Assembly: GCF_009733865.1 (NCBI RefSeq) | Contig: NZ_WOFB01000001.1 | Span: 340,504 to 404,503, forward strand | DNA: 64,000 bases | Direction of reading: 5' to 3' | Origin: Oceanobacillus salinisoli | GTDB taxonomy: Bacteria > Bacillota > Bacilli > Bacillales > Amphibacillaceae | Shown here: piece after piece, positions 1 through 8,756 of the stretch | Position numbering within the stretch: the stretch's first letter is position 1 | Layout: the number at the start of each line of letters is the position of its first letter | The notes under the pieces: generated by a model | Told to the model about the DNA's origin: nothing | Databases searched by the model: none | Seen by the model: only the letters and a program-made list of their open reading frames with translations | Position numbers and translations under genes: made by a program

Positions 1-1
1 T

Positions 2-385
2 GATATTCGAGACTCGGAACTGCGCGCACTTTATGAACATACCATTCGTGGTGTAGAAACTAACCTCAGAGAACTTCTTGAATTTTATGCATTGGCTCCA
101 AGAGAGGAAGAGGATGAAGACAGGAATTTGGATACAGGATTTTTCGCAGGTGATTTACTGGCATTTGCGAAAACATCTGTACGAAATTATTCAATCGCCA
201 TTACTGAAACAGCAACACCTATATTAAGACAGACGTTAAACAAACAATTACAACGGGCAATTCAAACGCATGAGATGGTATTTAATTATATGTACAAAAA
301 TAGTCTTTATCCATCATATGATTTGGAAAGATTGCTGAAAAATGACGTGAAGCTTGCCAATAAAGCATTAAAGATGAAGTATTAA
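2..385 (+). CDS. Spore coat protein, CotF family (5'-truncated by window edge)
   Basis: The reading frame is open from base 2 to the stop, so only the C-terminal part of about 127 residues is present; a TTG at 92 is internal and not a convincing start. The C-terminus, with a helical stretch followed by YNYMYKN-like FNYMYKNSLYP and LLKNDVKLANKAL, is typical of coat F (ferritin-like, four-helix) spore coat proteins. Family members are structural coat components or coat-associated proteins made during sporulation. The gene is followed within 20 bp by a strong hairpin terminator. Family assignment is from motif recognition only; the role in this organism is inferred. Confidence 0.75.
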   Translation, partial: DIRDSELRALYEHTIRGVETNLRELLEFYALAPREEEDEDRNLDTGFFAGDLLAFAKTSVRNYSIAITETATPILRQTLNKQLQRAIQTHEMVFNYMYKNSLYPSYDLERLLKNDVKLANKALKMKY

Positions 386-404
386 AGTGCCATTGCTGCG
401 AAGA

Positions 405-448
405 AAAAACCTGTATGGAATGAGAGTATCATTTCCATACAGGTTTTT
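405..448. terminator. Bidirectional intrinsic terminator
   Basis: A perfect 16-bp inverted repeat (AAAAACCTGTATGGAA and its complement) with a 12-nt loop carries a T-run on either strand. It lies between the convergent coat gene and the Asn-rich gene and can stop transcription of both. Confidence 0.85.
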
Positions 449-464
449 CTTGGGTCTTGATTAA

Positions 465-647
465 TTAGTTATTGCGATTGTTGTTACGGTTACGATTACG
501 ATTGTTGTTATTATCGTTGTTGTTGTTGTTGTTATCGAAATCGTTGAACTCGTTCTCGTTCGCAAACTCAACATTGTTTACATTGTTGTTGTTATTATTG
601 TTGTTATTGTTGTTGTTGCGATTACGATTGTTGTTGTTATTCGCCAT
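465..647 (-). CDS. Asn/Arg-rich low-complexity small protein
   Basis: This 60-residue ORF is about two-thirds asparagine, with RNRN clusters at both ends and a short acidic centre (VEFANENEFNDFD). An ideal AGGAGG lies 8-9 bp before the ATG, and the gene ends at the shared terminator, so it looks genuinely expressed. No enzyme motif, signal peptide or membrane segment is visible. Its position next to a CotF-like gene and its composition suggest a spore coat or spore-surface protein, but that is inference. The Leu-rich ORF on the opposite strand is an artefact of the repeated codons. Confidence 0.55.
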   Translation of the reverse strand: MANNNNNRNRNNNNNNNNNNNNVNNVEFANENEFNDFDNNNNNNDNNNNRNRNRNNNRNN

Positions 648-1176
648 TAATCGACCCTCCTATTATAAATATTAGATGAAATACTCTTTTTGAAAAGGGT
701 TTCTTTTCAAAATGAAATTTCACCGACAAGACATATTCTGTCCAATATCCTAAAAATAAACCTCAATATCTAATAGATTTATTTTTAATAAAATTCTTAA
801 TACTGGTCGGGATAGCGCGTTGCTTGCTTTTCCGTTTCTCATGTACCAATTAATGTACACTCCGGTGACGGGAGCAACGCCGCCTCGAGCTTTTCGCTCT
901 ATTTTATCACGTGATTAACTGGGTGTAAGACCCTTAACAAAAAGAATTCGAGATGCTCCAAGAATGATAAGTGGGGGACGACGGCCAATAATCCCCTGAT
1001 TCGTTCATCTAAGGGATGAAATAAACCCCCACTGATTGAAGATTCACTTTATCCTCCTTTTTGAACACGCACTAAAAGAAGTTTCTTCTATTCATATTCA
1101 TTATTCGGGGTTCCCTCGAATAAGATAGGATAGATTGTCTAATTGAGACAAGCAGTTCCAGTAAGGAGGAACTTCA
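648..1176. other. 529-bp intergenic region filled with repeat fragments
   Basis: No ORF of note. After about 130 AT-rich bases comes a GC-richer composite: an arm at 790-900, a family C repeat at 903-1052, and then at 1053-1075 a fragment matching the right end of the window's MITE (CCTCCTTTTTGAACACGCAC). The promoter of the YitT-like gene should lie in the final 100 bp. Confidence 0.6.
903..1052 (+). repeat. Family C repeat, copy 1
   Basis: It starts TATCACGTGATTAACTGG and ends CACTGATTGAAGATTCAC, matching the copies at 12369-12480 and 29930-30083. It contains CCCCCACTGATTG, the complementary arm of the ATCAGTGGGG hairpin. Confidence 0.7.
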
Positions 1177-1791
1177 TTGAAACCATTTTTGACAAAGTTT
1201 GGACTAGTTGTAGCAGGAGGCGCTATTCAAGGGCTGGGAATGGGTTTATTTTTATTTCCCCATTCCATTCCATCAGGCGGTGCAGGAGGAATTACAGTAC
1301 TATTGAATTATTGGTTGAATATCGGAATGGGGTTAGCGCTTTGGATTGTAAATTTCGCTTTATTGTTAGTAGGTGTGAAGATGCTGGGAAAACGGTTTGC
1401 TCTATGGACGATTGTATCCATTACAATGACTTCCGTTTCCGTTGACTTTTTTGAACAATATTTTACGATTGCGAATAGGCACCTCGTCTATGATTTGATT
1501 TTTGGGTCGTTTTTTTTAGGTACTGGTATTGGGATATTGATGCGTCAAGGTGTTTCCAATGGTGGAATAGGTGTGGTAGCGCTAATTATCTCTACACGAA
1601 AAAAAATACTTCCCGGCAAACCGCTATTCATTATTAATATTTGTATTTTCCTGTTTACTTCGATGATTATTGACTGGAAATTAATTTTTTTGGCTCTGAT
1701 TAGTCAATGGATTTCCACAAAAGTAGTTGACATGGTATGTGAAGTATCTTTTCAACAAACCTATACACTGGATTGGAGAAAAAAATCATAA
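1177..1791 (+). CDS. YitT-family (DUF161) membrane protein, short form
   Basis: A 204-residue hydrophobic protein with five to six predicted membrane segments and the glycine-rich GGAGGITVLLNY motif near residues 30-41 and SNGGIGVVALI near 128-138, both characteristic of the YitT/DUF161 family. Classical YitT proteins are about 280 residues and carry a C-terminal cytosolic DUF2179 domain; this one ends straight after the membrane region. The TTG start is chosen because AAGGAGGA lies 6 bp upstream. It converges with the MFS gene, the two stops being 2 bp apart. Family function is unknown; a transporter role is only conjectured. Confidence 0.8.
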   Translation: MKPFLTKFGLVVAGGAIQGLGMGLFLFPHSIPSGGAGGITVLLNYWLNIGMGLALWIVNFALLLVGVKMLGKRFALWTIVSITMTSVSVDFFEQYFTIANRHLVYDLIFGSFFLGTGIGILMRQGVSNGGIGVVALIISTRKKILPGKPLFIINICIFLFTSMIIDWKLIFLALISQWISTKVVDMVCEVSFQQTYTLDWRKKS

Positions 1792-1793
1792 GT

Positions 1794-3032
1794 TTACATA
1801 TAGTTGTATTTGATCTTGTTTTTTTTATGCTTTTTCCCATCTTTGCCGTTCACATGTACTAATAATAAAACTAATAATCCTACTATAAACGTAAAGGACG
1901 CAATGGATAGAAACATTCCAGTCCTGGACCAGTCCATTAATCGGGTAAATACGGGCGGACCTAGAGCAACACCTAAGAAACGAACAGATCCATATAAGGA
2001 AGAAACAAATCCTCTGCGTTCCTTGCCGACTGCACCGGTAATTAAACTGTTCACACAAGGAAGAACCAAACCAGCGCCAACACTGCTAAGGGCAAGCACG
2101 ATAAGGAAAGGAATCAGTTTTTCGAAAAGAACAAGTGATCCATAAGATATTGTCATAAATAGCAGACCTAAAACGGAAAGCCGCTTCATCTTCTCCAAGT
2201 TCTTCCCAATTTTACTTCCAGTGATATAAGATGTTGTTACCATGACAAGTAATGGGATGGCAAGAATAAGACCTTTTGGAACACCATTAATATTGTATTC
2301 AGATTCCAGTACATCAGATAGATAAAAAAGAATTCCGAATAAGGTAAATAGACAGGTGCCTCCAGCTAAATAAATCGTAAATAGCCATCTGCCTTCATGT
2401 TTAAATACGCTAAGAAGCCCTTTGACATATTTTCGAAACGGTGGAGGTGCTTGGCGATTACTCTTTTCTTTGACAAATATCCAAACTAAAATAACCGAAA
2501 TTAAGCTAATAACGGGAAAAGCAAAAAACACGGAATACCAAACAATTAATGCTAATAAGGATCCAAGAATCGGTGATAATACTTTACCTAGACCATTCGA
2601 TGCTTCAAAAATCCCGAGAATTCTGCTTCGTTCTCCACCTTTAAATAAATCACCAATTAATGCCATTGCAATTGGTGCTGTTCCTGCCGCTCCAATTCCT
2701 TGTATGATCCTTCCAATAATAATCCAAACATATGCATTGGAAAAAACAGCGGCACCGAGTCCAGCAAGTAATGCTCCACCACCAAATAAAAGCAAAGAAG
2801 GAATTATGACAATTTTACGGGAGAAGCGGTCCGATAAGTAACCAACAATGGGAATAAGGATTGCAGCCGCGATAGAAAACACTGTTATAGTTAAACTGAC
2901 CTGTAACTGAGAAAGGTCCAGAGAGGATTTCATTTCCGGCAGAATGGGAATCAACATGGAATTTCCCAATGTCATCATTAGTGGAATCGAGCCAATAGCA
3001 GCGATTACCATTCCCTTATTTTTTTTCTTCAA
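1794..3032 (-). CDS. MFS drug/multidrug-type efflux transporter
   Basis: A 412-residue major facilitator protein with about 12 membrane segments. The motif-A loop between segments 2 and 3 reads [14 protein letters not shown] (near 64-77), and the segment-5 region contains [17 protein letters not shown] glycines, as in drug:H+ antiporters of the DHA1 group (Bmr/YvmA-like). The TTG start is set by AAGGAG about 10 bp upstream. It lies 25 bp downstream of the DUF3231 gene on the same strand, so the two may be cotranscribed. Substrate cannot be deduced. Confidence 0.8.
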   Translation of the reverse strand: MKKKNKGMVIAAIGSIPLMMTLGNSMLIPILPEMKSSLDLSQLQVSLTITVFSIAAAILIPIVGYLSDRFSRKIVIIPSLLLFGGGALLAGLGAAVFSNAYVWIIIGRIIQGIGAAGTAPIAMALIGDLFKGGERSRILGIFEASNGLGKVLSPILGSLLALIVWYSVFFAFPVISLISVILVWIFVKEKSNRQAPPPFRKYVKGLLSVFKHEGRWLFTIYLAGGTCLFTLFGILFYLSDVLESEYNINGVPKGLILAIPLLVMVTTSYITGSKIGKNLEKMKRLSVLGLLFMTISYGSLVLFEKLIPFLIVLALSSVGAGLVLPCVNSLITGAVGKERRGFVSSLYGSVRFLGVALGPPVFTRLMDWSRTGMFLSIASFTFIVGLLVLLLVHVNGKDGKKHKKNKIKYNYM

Positions 3033-3057
3033 CGTTCTTACACTCCTTGTGAGGAAA

Positions 3058-3558
3058 TTATTTCACATTAATCGGTGGTGCGACTATCCAGCCTTTTTGT
3101 TTGGCCAGGTTAAGGAGATTTTGTTCGTATTCTTCTCTTTGGCTATGAAATTCACCAAATAGTGAACGAATATCTTCACGAATTGCAATTCCAGTAACAT
3201 AACTGGATAATATTCTCCCTTTCATTAGCTCATTTTGAATGAGTACCGCTATCTCTGGATCATTAAAGCGGGCACCTGCTGGAATATCTTCCACTTCGAC
3301 ATTAGGTCTGTCTGGTGGTGCAGGTGGCAATCGAATACCAGCTTCTTTTAAAATTCCTTCCACCTGTTGTTCTTCTTGCGTTAAACAGCTCTCTACTAAA
3401 TCCTCCAGATATGTTTTTAATTCCTGATCTCCAGTGTGATTAATAAAAACCTGCATGGTTACCAGAAGATTTTTTGCGCTGTATAAATAGGACCATAAAT
3501 GATAAACCTCTCCGGAATGAAATGGTTCTTCCGGGGGGTTATTGTTTAACAAACCCAT
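3058..3558 (-). CDS. DUF3231 family protein, paralogue 1
   Basis: A 166-residue soluble helical protein. The ATG at 3558 is preferred to the upstream in-frame ATG at 3576 because AGGAGGG sits 5-6 bp before it, and the paralogue at 27783 starts at the equivalent MGxLxxNP. Shared landmarks are HxGEVxxxW near the N-terminus, LPPxPPxRPxV mid-protein, the downstream IPxGAR, and IREDIxxxFGxFH towards the C-terminus. The family is common in spore-forming Bacilli and resembles coat F/ferritin-like four-helix folds, but no biochemical role is established. Confidence 0.75.
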   Translation of the reverse strand: MGLLNNNPPEEPFHSGEVYHLWSYLYSAKNLLVTMQVFINHTGDQELKTYLEDLVESCLTQEEQQVEGILKEAGIRLPPAPPDRPNVEVEDIPAGARFNDPEIAVLIQNELMKGRILSSYVTGIAIREDIRSLFGEFHSQREEYEQNLLNLAKQKGWIVAPPINVK

Positions 3559-3728
3559 AATATCCCTCCTGTTCATTTGCGTATATAGTTTGCCTTAAAA
3601 GATAGATATTATCCTTTCAGAAATCAGGTGATAAAGAAATTGACCTAGGACAGGAACCTACTTTTATTTCATACATAGGCTAACATCAGAGATGGAAAGC
3701 AAAGAACTTTTAGAAAGGATTTGAACAT

Positions 3729-4688
3729 ATGAATAAAAAAAAGATATGGCTACTTATGATTATTCTTTTTTCTTCTGTTCTTTTTGCAGGATGCAATGAT
3801 AATAGCAATGCTGCATCAGATTCAGAAGACAAAGAGCAAGTGGTGCGGATTGGGTATCAAAAAAATGGACCATTAATCATTTTGAAATCCCTTGGGACAT
3901 TAGATGATCGACTGGAATCGATGGGATATTTAGTGGAATGGAATGAATTTCAGGCCGGCCCATTACTAGTGGAAGCACTTAATGCGGAGAGTATTGATTT
4001 TGGCCGAACCGGTAATACTCCACCAATTTTTGCGCAAGCTGCAGATGCTCCATTTGTTTATGTTGCTGTCGGTTTTTCCAAATATAAAGGAAGTGGAATT
4101 TTAGTCCCACAAGATTCCGATATTCAACAACTTGAAGATTTAAAAGGGAAGACAGTTGGTTTTTCAAAAGGTTCTAGTTCCCATTATTTAATAGTAAAAG
4201 CATTAGAGAAAGCTGGTCTGGAATATTCCGATATTAAACCGGCATATTTAAATCCCGGAGATGCAAGGGTTGCCTTTGAACAAGGGACAATTGATGCAAA
4301 GGCGGTTTGGGATCCTTACACAGCATCTACGGAGATTAATTCCAATGGAAGGCTATTAGTGGATGGAGAAGGGTTGACAACAGATCGGGATTTCTTTGTT
4401 GCAACAAGGGAATTTGCAGAAAATCATGGGGACCTTATGGAAGTCATTTTAGAAGAAATTGAAAAATCCTCTGAGTGGGCGAATACGAATCATGATGAGT
4501 TGGTTGAAATGCTCGCCCCAATATTAAATATTGATGAAGCCTCTGTTGAAAAGTCTGTCAAAAGACGCGTTTATGGTATAGAGGAAATAACTGACGACAT
4601 TATAGAGGAACAACAGGAAATTGCTGACGTATTTTATCAGTTGGAGATTATTCCTAAAGAGCTAAATGTAGAGGAAGTAATGAAGTAA
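3729..4688 (+). CDS. ssuA: Sulfonate/taurine-type ABC transporter substrate-binding lipoprotein
   Basis: A 319-residue secreted binding protein with an N-terminal lipobox LFAGC (Cys22) after a basic, hydrophobic signal. The mature part has the SsuA/NMT1-like pattern: IGYQKNGPL, IDFGRTGNTPPIFAQAADAP, LKGKTVGFSKGSSSHY and AVWDPY. Such proteins capture aliphatic sulfonates or related anions outside the membrane and pass them to SsuC. It is the first gene of an ssuABC-ordered cluster, with 26 bp to the permease. No SsuD monooxygenase is present here, so the exact ligand is uncertain. Confidence 0.85.
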   Translation: MNKKKIWLLMIILFSSVLFAGCNDNSNAASDSEDKEQVVRIGYQKNGPLIILKSLGTLDDRLESMGYLVEWNEFQAGPLLVEALNAESIDFGRTGNTPPIFAQAADAPFVYVAVGFSKYKGSGILVPQDSDIQQLEDLKGKTVGFSKGSSSHYLIVKALEKAGLEYSDIKPAYLNPGDARVAFEQGTIDAKAVWDPYTASTEINSNGRLLVDGEGLTTDRDFFVATREFAENHGDLMEVILEEIEKSSEWANTNHDELVEMLAPILNIDEASVEKSVKRRVYGIEEITDDIIEEQQEIADVFYQLEIIPKELNVEEVMK

Positions 4689-4714
4689 TGGGGTAAGAAG
4701 GGAGGAATCTTTAT

Positions 4715-5479
4715 ATGAAATGGGGCATAAAAAGTTCAATGGAAAAATTCCTTCCATGGTTTATACCTATTTTGCTGATCGGCGGATGGCAATTTTTATC
4801 ATGGACTGGAGCGATTCCAGAAAGAATATTACCTGCTCCATCACAAATTATTCAGGCTGGCTTTGATTTAACGGTGACAGGAGAGCTGTACGACCACATG
4901 TCCATCAGCTTGTGGAGAGCATTGGCGGGGTTTTTAATCGGTGGAATTATCGGTTTTCTGTTTGGCTTACTGAATGGAGTTTTTCGGTTTGCGGATTTAT
5001 TTTTCGATACATCGATTCAAATGCTTCGCAATATTCCACATCTTGCTTTAATTCCCCTTGTCATTTTATGGTTTGGAATTGGAGAAACTTCAAAGATCTT
5101 TCTTGTGGCACTGGGGGTTTTATTTCCAGTGTATATCAATACGTATCATGGAATAAAAACGGTAGATAAGAAATTAATTGAGATGGGGAAAGCGTATGGA
5201 TTAAGGGGAAAAGAGCTATTTTTTCATGTGATTTTGCCTGGGGCAATGTCTTCCATTCTAGTAGGCATTCGATTTTCGCTCGGAGTGATGTGGCTGACTT
5301 TAATCGTAGCGGAAACCATTTCTGCACAGTCTGGCATCGGATATATGGCGATGAATGCCAGAGAATTTATGCAAATGGATGTTATTGTACTTAGCATCAT
5401 TATCTATGCATTGTTCGGGAAACTATCCGATATGATTGCCAGATATTTTGAAGGAAGATTACTGAGATGGAATAATTAA
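4715..5479 (+). CDS. ssuC: Sulfonate-type ABC transporter permease
   Basis: A 254-residue inner-membrane protein with about six membrane segments. The conserved cytoplasmic EAA-type loop, which docks on the ATPase, is visible near 162-186 (YGLRGKELFFHVILPGA). Length and motif fit the BPD_transp_1 family of the SsuC/TauC branch. GGGAGG lies about 9 bp before the ATG. It pairs with the upstream binding lipoprotein and the downstream ATPase. Confidence 0.88.
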   Translation: MKWGIKSSMEKFLPWFIPILLIGGWQFLSWTGAIPERILPAPSQIIQAGFDLTVTGELYDHMSISLWRALAGFLIGGIIGFLFGLLNGVFRFADLFFDTSIQMLRNIPHLALIPLVILWFGIGETSKIFLVALGVLFPVYINTYHGIKTVDKKLIEMGKAYGLRGKELFFHVILPGAMSSILVGIRFSLGVMWLTLIVAETISAQSGIGYMAMNAREFMQMDVIVLSIIIYALFGKLSDMIARYFEGRLLRWNN

Positions 5480-5545
5480 CTTTGATTTCATATTGCTGGA
5501 TTTAAAAGCATAAAGAGAATTAGCTAATCAAGGGGGGGAATGGAA

Positions 5546-6346
5546 ATGAAACCGTTCGGGCAGCAGGGGATCAACGTTTCCATGAAAAAGGTTGAAAAAA
5601 ATTATGAGGACCGTGAAGTTTTGAAAGGATTGGATTTACAAATAAGGGAAGGCGAATTCGTAGCAATCGTAGGTAAAAGTGGCTGTGGAAAAAGTACTTT
5701 GTTACGACTGGTTGCCGGTTTAGAAAAGGTAAATGGGGGATCAATAGAACTGGATGGAGGACCTCTAAAGGGGTTAAATAAACAAGCGCGAATGATGTTT
5801 CAGGATGGCCGACTACTTCCATGGAAACGGGTCATCGACAATGTACGCTTAGGCCTGCCTTCTCATATGAAAAATAAAGCGATTCAAGCTCTTACTCAAG
5901 TTGGATTGAAGGATAGGGTAGAAGATTATCCTTCCAAACTTTCAGGAGGGCAAAAGCAGCGAGTGGCATTGGCACGTGCATTGGTTCATGATCCAGCTTT
6001 ACTCCTTCTGGATGAACCTTTAGGTGCGCTTGATGCTTTGACACGCTTGGAGATGCAAGCATTGATTGAATCCTTGTGGAAACAAAGAAAATTCACCTCT
6101 ATTCTTGTAACACATGATGTGGAAGAAGCGGTGGTTATTTCAGATCGGGTCATTTTAATTGAAAACGGAAAAGTGAGCTTAAATCAGCCCATTCATTTAC
6201 CCAGACCACGTCAACGTACCAATCCCGCTTTTTCTATGTATGTAGATGAAATTTTATCACGCATTCTGAATCGCAAAAACAATAAAAACTATAGTATGGT
6301 CGTAAATAAAGAGTCAGAATCACTTTTTAACTCCATAAATAATTAA
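5546..6346 (+). CDS. ssuB: Sulfonate-type ABC transporter ATP-binding protein
   Basis: A 266-residue ABC ATPase with Walker A GKSGCGKST (43-51), the Q-loop MMFQDGRLLPW (near 83-93), signature LSGGQKQR (132-139) and Walker B LLLLDEP (152-158), followed by the switch His in THDVEEAV. An in-frame ATG at 5540 sits directly against the G-run ribosome site; the ATG at 5546 has 7-bp spacing and is preferred. It powers import by the SsuA/SsuC proteins encoded just upstream. Its 3' end overlaps the convergent yqhV gene by 27 bp. Confidence 0.88.
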   Translation: MKPFGQQGINVSMKKVEKNYEDREVLKGLDLQIREGEFVAIVGKSGCGKSTLLRLVAGLEKVNGGSIELDGGPLKGLNKQARMMFQDGRLLPWKRVIDNVRLGLPSHMKNKAIQALTQVGLKDRVEDYPSKLSGGQKQRVALARALVHDPALLLLDEPLGALDALTRLEMQALIESLWKQRKFTSILVTHDVEEAVVISDRVILIENGKVSLNQPIHLPRPRQRTNPAFSMYVDEILSRILNRKNNKNYSMVVNKESESLFNSINN

Positions 6347-6592
6347 GGCGACTCCTAAAAATATCCAAAAGAATTTAGAATATGATATTTTATCGGATAT
6401 CCCAACGATTCCAATGGTTGTTGTAATAATTAATATTAAAGGACCGACAAAAGCAAGAGAACTATTTATAATGAGGGCTTTGTCCACCTCATTTAATTTA
6501 ATCATCAGATAAGCGGCAAATATTTCAATCGAACCGGAAAGCAAACGCAATAATGCCATTGCAATAACAGCTTTTTCTATTAAGCTAAACAT
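6320..6592 (-). CDS. yqhV: YqhV family (DUF2619) small membrane protein
   Basis: A 90-residue protein with three hydrophobic segments and the YqhV-like blocks MALLRLLSGSIEI, NEVDKALIINSSLAFVGP and GISDKISYSKFFW. AGGAGG stands 6 bp before the ATG. In B. subtilis, yqhV adjoins the spoIIIA operon; here that context is absent, and the gene instead converges on and overlaps ssuB by 27 bp. Function unknown. Confidence 0.8.
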   Translation of the reverse strand: MFSLIEKAVIAMALLRLLSGSIEIFAAYLMIKLNEVDKALIINSSLAFVGPLILIITTTIGIVGISDKISYSKFFWIFLGVALIIYGVKK

Positions 6593-6689
6593 CTTTTTCC
6601 TCCTGTGACATGTGCTAATGACATTATATGCACAACTTGTCCATTTAAAGACTTAAAAAGAGAATCTTTCATCGTTTTAGCTGAATGTA

Positions 6690-6729
6690 AACAAAACCTC
6701 TCTCCAGTAAAATGGAGAGAGGTTTTGTT
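6690..6729. terminator. Intrinsic terminator (bidirectional)
   Basis: A perfect 17-bp stem (AACAAAACCTCTCTCCA and its complement) with a 6-nt loop. It lies downstream of the minus-strand yndM-like gene, with the T-rich arm on either strand. Confidence 0.8.
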
Positions 6730-6730
6730 C

Positions 6731-6848
6731 CACGTTAGGAAAGTATAAAATTTTAGCATGAAGAGGATTCGACGTAGTTAAAATTTTAATGTACCAAGTA
6801 TAAGAAAAACTAACACATTCGCTAAAAAACAAGCGAATGCGAGTTTTT
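6731..6848 (+). repeat. Family D repeat, copy 1
   Basis: It begins CACGTTAGGAAAGTATAAAA and contains AAAATTTTAGC, with the opposed arm TTAAAATTTTAA about 45 bp on, ending near TGCGAGTTTTTCT. The same head occurs at 12570, 30300, 38370 and 63971. Confidence 0.7.
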
Positions 6849-6852
6849 CTAA

Positions 6853-6880
6853 GATAAATTTCGGGAAGTGACAGGCATCA
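6853..6880 (+). repeat. Family A repeat, copy 1
   Basis: TCGGGAAGTGACAGGCATCA directly abuts the stop codon of the minus-strand yndM-like gene. The last bases differ (CATC for CACC). Confidence 0.8.
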
Positions 6881-7309
6881 TCAGTCTTTTTTCTTAGTTT
6901 TGGGGTCGATTTCTTCACTGTATTCTGTTTGCATATGGTGGCTGCGCATAAAGTCTTTTTCTAATCCTGCAAATACTTGGCTTTTCATATAGCGGTGAAA
7001 GAATATTTCACAAATAGCAATAATAAGTGCGGCAATAAATGCAGCAGATTCTACCGGAATATTAAATGCAAACATTGCATTTCCAAGTGCCCAAATTCCT
7101 AAATAGGCGAGCACAAAGTCACCAATTACCGCTAGTACGTTACCTATTCTCGGTAACAGAAAGACATCACCAGCAAATGCAGCTGCAGATAGGAGAATAC
7201 TTGTAGTTAAGATTTCTCCAAATGTAACACCATAAAAAAGTCCTAAAACAATCCATAGAATGGCGGTTGTTAATACAAATTTCATGATAAATGCTGTGAA
7301 ATAACGCAT
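6881..7309 (-). CDS. YndM family (DUF2512) membrane protein, paralogue 1
   Basis: A 142-residue protein with four membrane helices and a hydrophilic C-terminal tail. Conserved blocks are LPRIGNVLAVIGDFVLAYLGIW and EIFFHRYMK, followed by QTEYSEE. The second copy at 10591 shares LPRYGN, ADFGLA, EALFHIYM and QTEFSEE in the same order. GGAGAG lies 7 bp before the ATG. YndM-like proteins are widespread in Bacilli and of unknown function. Its stop codon is flush with a family A repeat. Confidence 0.82.
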   Translation of the reverse strand: MRYFTAFIMKFVLTTAILWIVLGLFYGVTFGEILTTSILLSAAAFAGDVFLLPRIGNVLAVIGDFVLAYLGIWALGNAMFAFNIPVESAAFIAALIIAICEIFFHRYMKSQVFAGLEKDFMRSHHMQTEYSEEIDPKTKKKD

Positions 7310-7511
7310 GTTTTCTCTCCTTTCCTGTTTTCGGTTATTTTGTCCTTTATTATTGGAATTATTCGGTTATGAATCTGGATAAACCGAGTGCTGTTGGTTA
7401 CCCTAACTGTAAAAAGAGGAGGGGTCCAAGTTTTATTGCAGAATTAAATCATGTACTATAGAAACAGAATCATTTTATCGACGAATAACACAAACGTAAA
7501 AATGAATAATA

Positions 7512-7541
7512 TTCGACAAAGTTCGGGAGGTGACAGGCACC
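7512..7541 (+). repeat. Family A repeat, copy 2, carrying a ribosome site
   Basis: The variant GGGAGGTGACAGGCACC has G where most copies have A, giving the Shine-Dalgarno GGGAGGTGA exactly 9 bp before the nrnB ATG. It ends 1 bp before that ATG. Confidence 0.85.
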
Positions 7542-7542
7542 T

Positions 7543-8721
7543 ATGTATAAATTGTTATCGCATAATGATTTAGATGGTGTTGGATGTGGAATTGTTGCGA
7601 AACTTGCTTTTGGGGATGATGTAAAAGTACGTTACAATTCCATTGGAGGATTGAATCGGGAAGTAGAATGGTTTTTGGATAACGAAAAGGACACATTTTT
7701 ATTTATTACGGATTTATCTGTAAGTGAGGAAAATGAAAAACGATTGGAAGCGTACTATAAAAATGGTGGAAAACTGCAGTTCATTGATCATCATAAAACG
7801 GCATTGTCCTATAATGATTACGATTGGGGCCATGTTGTTGTAGAGGATGAAGAAGGAAAATTAACATCAGCAACCTCTTTATTATATGAATACTTAGTGA
7901 AACATAACTTACTTGAGCCTTCTGATGCCGTTACGGAGTTTGTTGAACTTGTGAGACAGTATGATACATGGGAATGGGAAAAAAATGAAAACGAAAAAGC
8001 GCAGCGGTTGAACGCGTTGTTTTTCCTTGTATCGATTGATGAATTTGAAGAGACGATGATAAAACGTCTACAATCAAGCGAACATTTCTATTTCGACGAG
8101 TTTGAAGAAAAAATTCTCGATATGGAAGATGATAAAATCGGACGGTACATTCGTAGAAAACGTCGGGAGCTTGTACAGAAAAAGGTTGGAGAATTATATG
8201 CTGGAGTCGTTTATGCGGAATCCTATCACTCCGAGTTAGGCAACCAGCTAGGTAAAGAAAACCCACACTTGGACTACATTGCGATTTTAAATATTGGTGG
8301 AAGAAGAATGGGATTTCGCACCATCCATGATCACATTGATGTATCAGAAGTAGCGGCAAGATTTGATGGTGGAGGACATGCGAAAGCGGCTGGCTGTTCG
8401 ATGAATGACACAGCCTTTAAATTGTTTGTGGAGGAAACCTTCCATCTTGATCCATTGCATGAGGATTCCAGAAGAAATCGCTTTAATGTAAAAGCGTCTT
8501 CTTTTGGTGCATTATATCAAACTCGTTCCGATGATATTTTTCTTATCTACCCTAAAGACGAAGACCACTGGTTCATTCAAAAAAATGAAGAAAAAATGGA
8601 GCATACCTTCTCTCATTTTCAAAATGCGGAGATTTTTCTTAAGAGAAATTATCAGGCATGGCTGGCCAGAGATGAAGTGTTTGTTAAATATTTAATGAAT
8701 CAGGTGAAAGAACGAAAATAA
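7543..8721 (+). CDS. nrnB: DHH-family oligoribonuclease NrnB
   Basis: A 392-residue cytoplasmic DHH/DHHA1 phosphoesterase. The N-terminal metal site is visible as SHNDLDGVGCG (6-16), TDLS (56-59) and DHHKTA (82-87); the C-terminal DHHA1 domain has FDGGGHAKAAGCS near 273-285. Length and layout match B. subtilis NrnB (YngD, about 400 residues), which degrades short RNA oligomers (nanoRNA) from the 3' end. No operon partners. The ribosome site appears to lie inside a dispersed repeat, so the translation signal may have been replaced by repeat insertion. A hairpin terminator follows. Confidence 0.88.
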   Translation: MYKLLSHNDLDGVGCGIVAKLAFGDDVKVRYNSIGGLNREVEWFLDNEKDTFLFITDLSVSEENEKRLEAYYKNGGKLQFIDHHKTALSYNDYDWGHVVVEDEEGKLTSATSLLYEYLVKHNLLEPSDAVTEFVELVRQYDTWEWEKNENEKAQRLNALFFLVSIDEFEETMIKRLQSSEHFYFDEFEEKILDMEDDKIGRYIRRKRRELVQKKVGELYAGVVYAESYHSELGNQLGKENPHLDYIAILNIGGRRMGFRTIHDHIDVSEVAARFDGGGHAKAAGCSMNDTAFKLFVEETFHLDPLHEDSRRNRFNVKASSFGALYQTRSDDIFLIYPKDEDHWFIQKNEEKMEHTFSHFQNAEIFLKRNYQAWLARDEVFVKYLMNQVKERK

Positions 8722-8756
8722 AAGGAGATTGGGACAAAAATATTCTACTAAAAGAC

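Noticed and set aside
472..675. Leu-rich 67-residue ORF on the plus strand
   Set aside because: It is the mirror of the Asn-rich gene (AAC/AAT codons read as TTG/TTA) and has no ribosome site.
2422..2841. 139-residue ORF antisense to the MFS gene
   Set aside because: A shadow of the transporter frame with no ribosome site, while the minus strand has clear MFS motifs.
3577..3728. S-box or other sulfur riboswitch upstream of ssuA
   Set aside because: None of the S-box core blocks is present; only a weak TTGACC-like -35 is seen.
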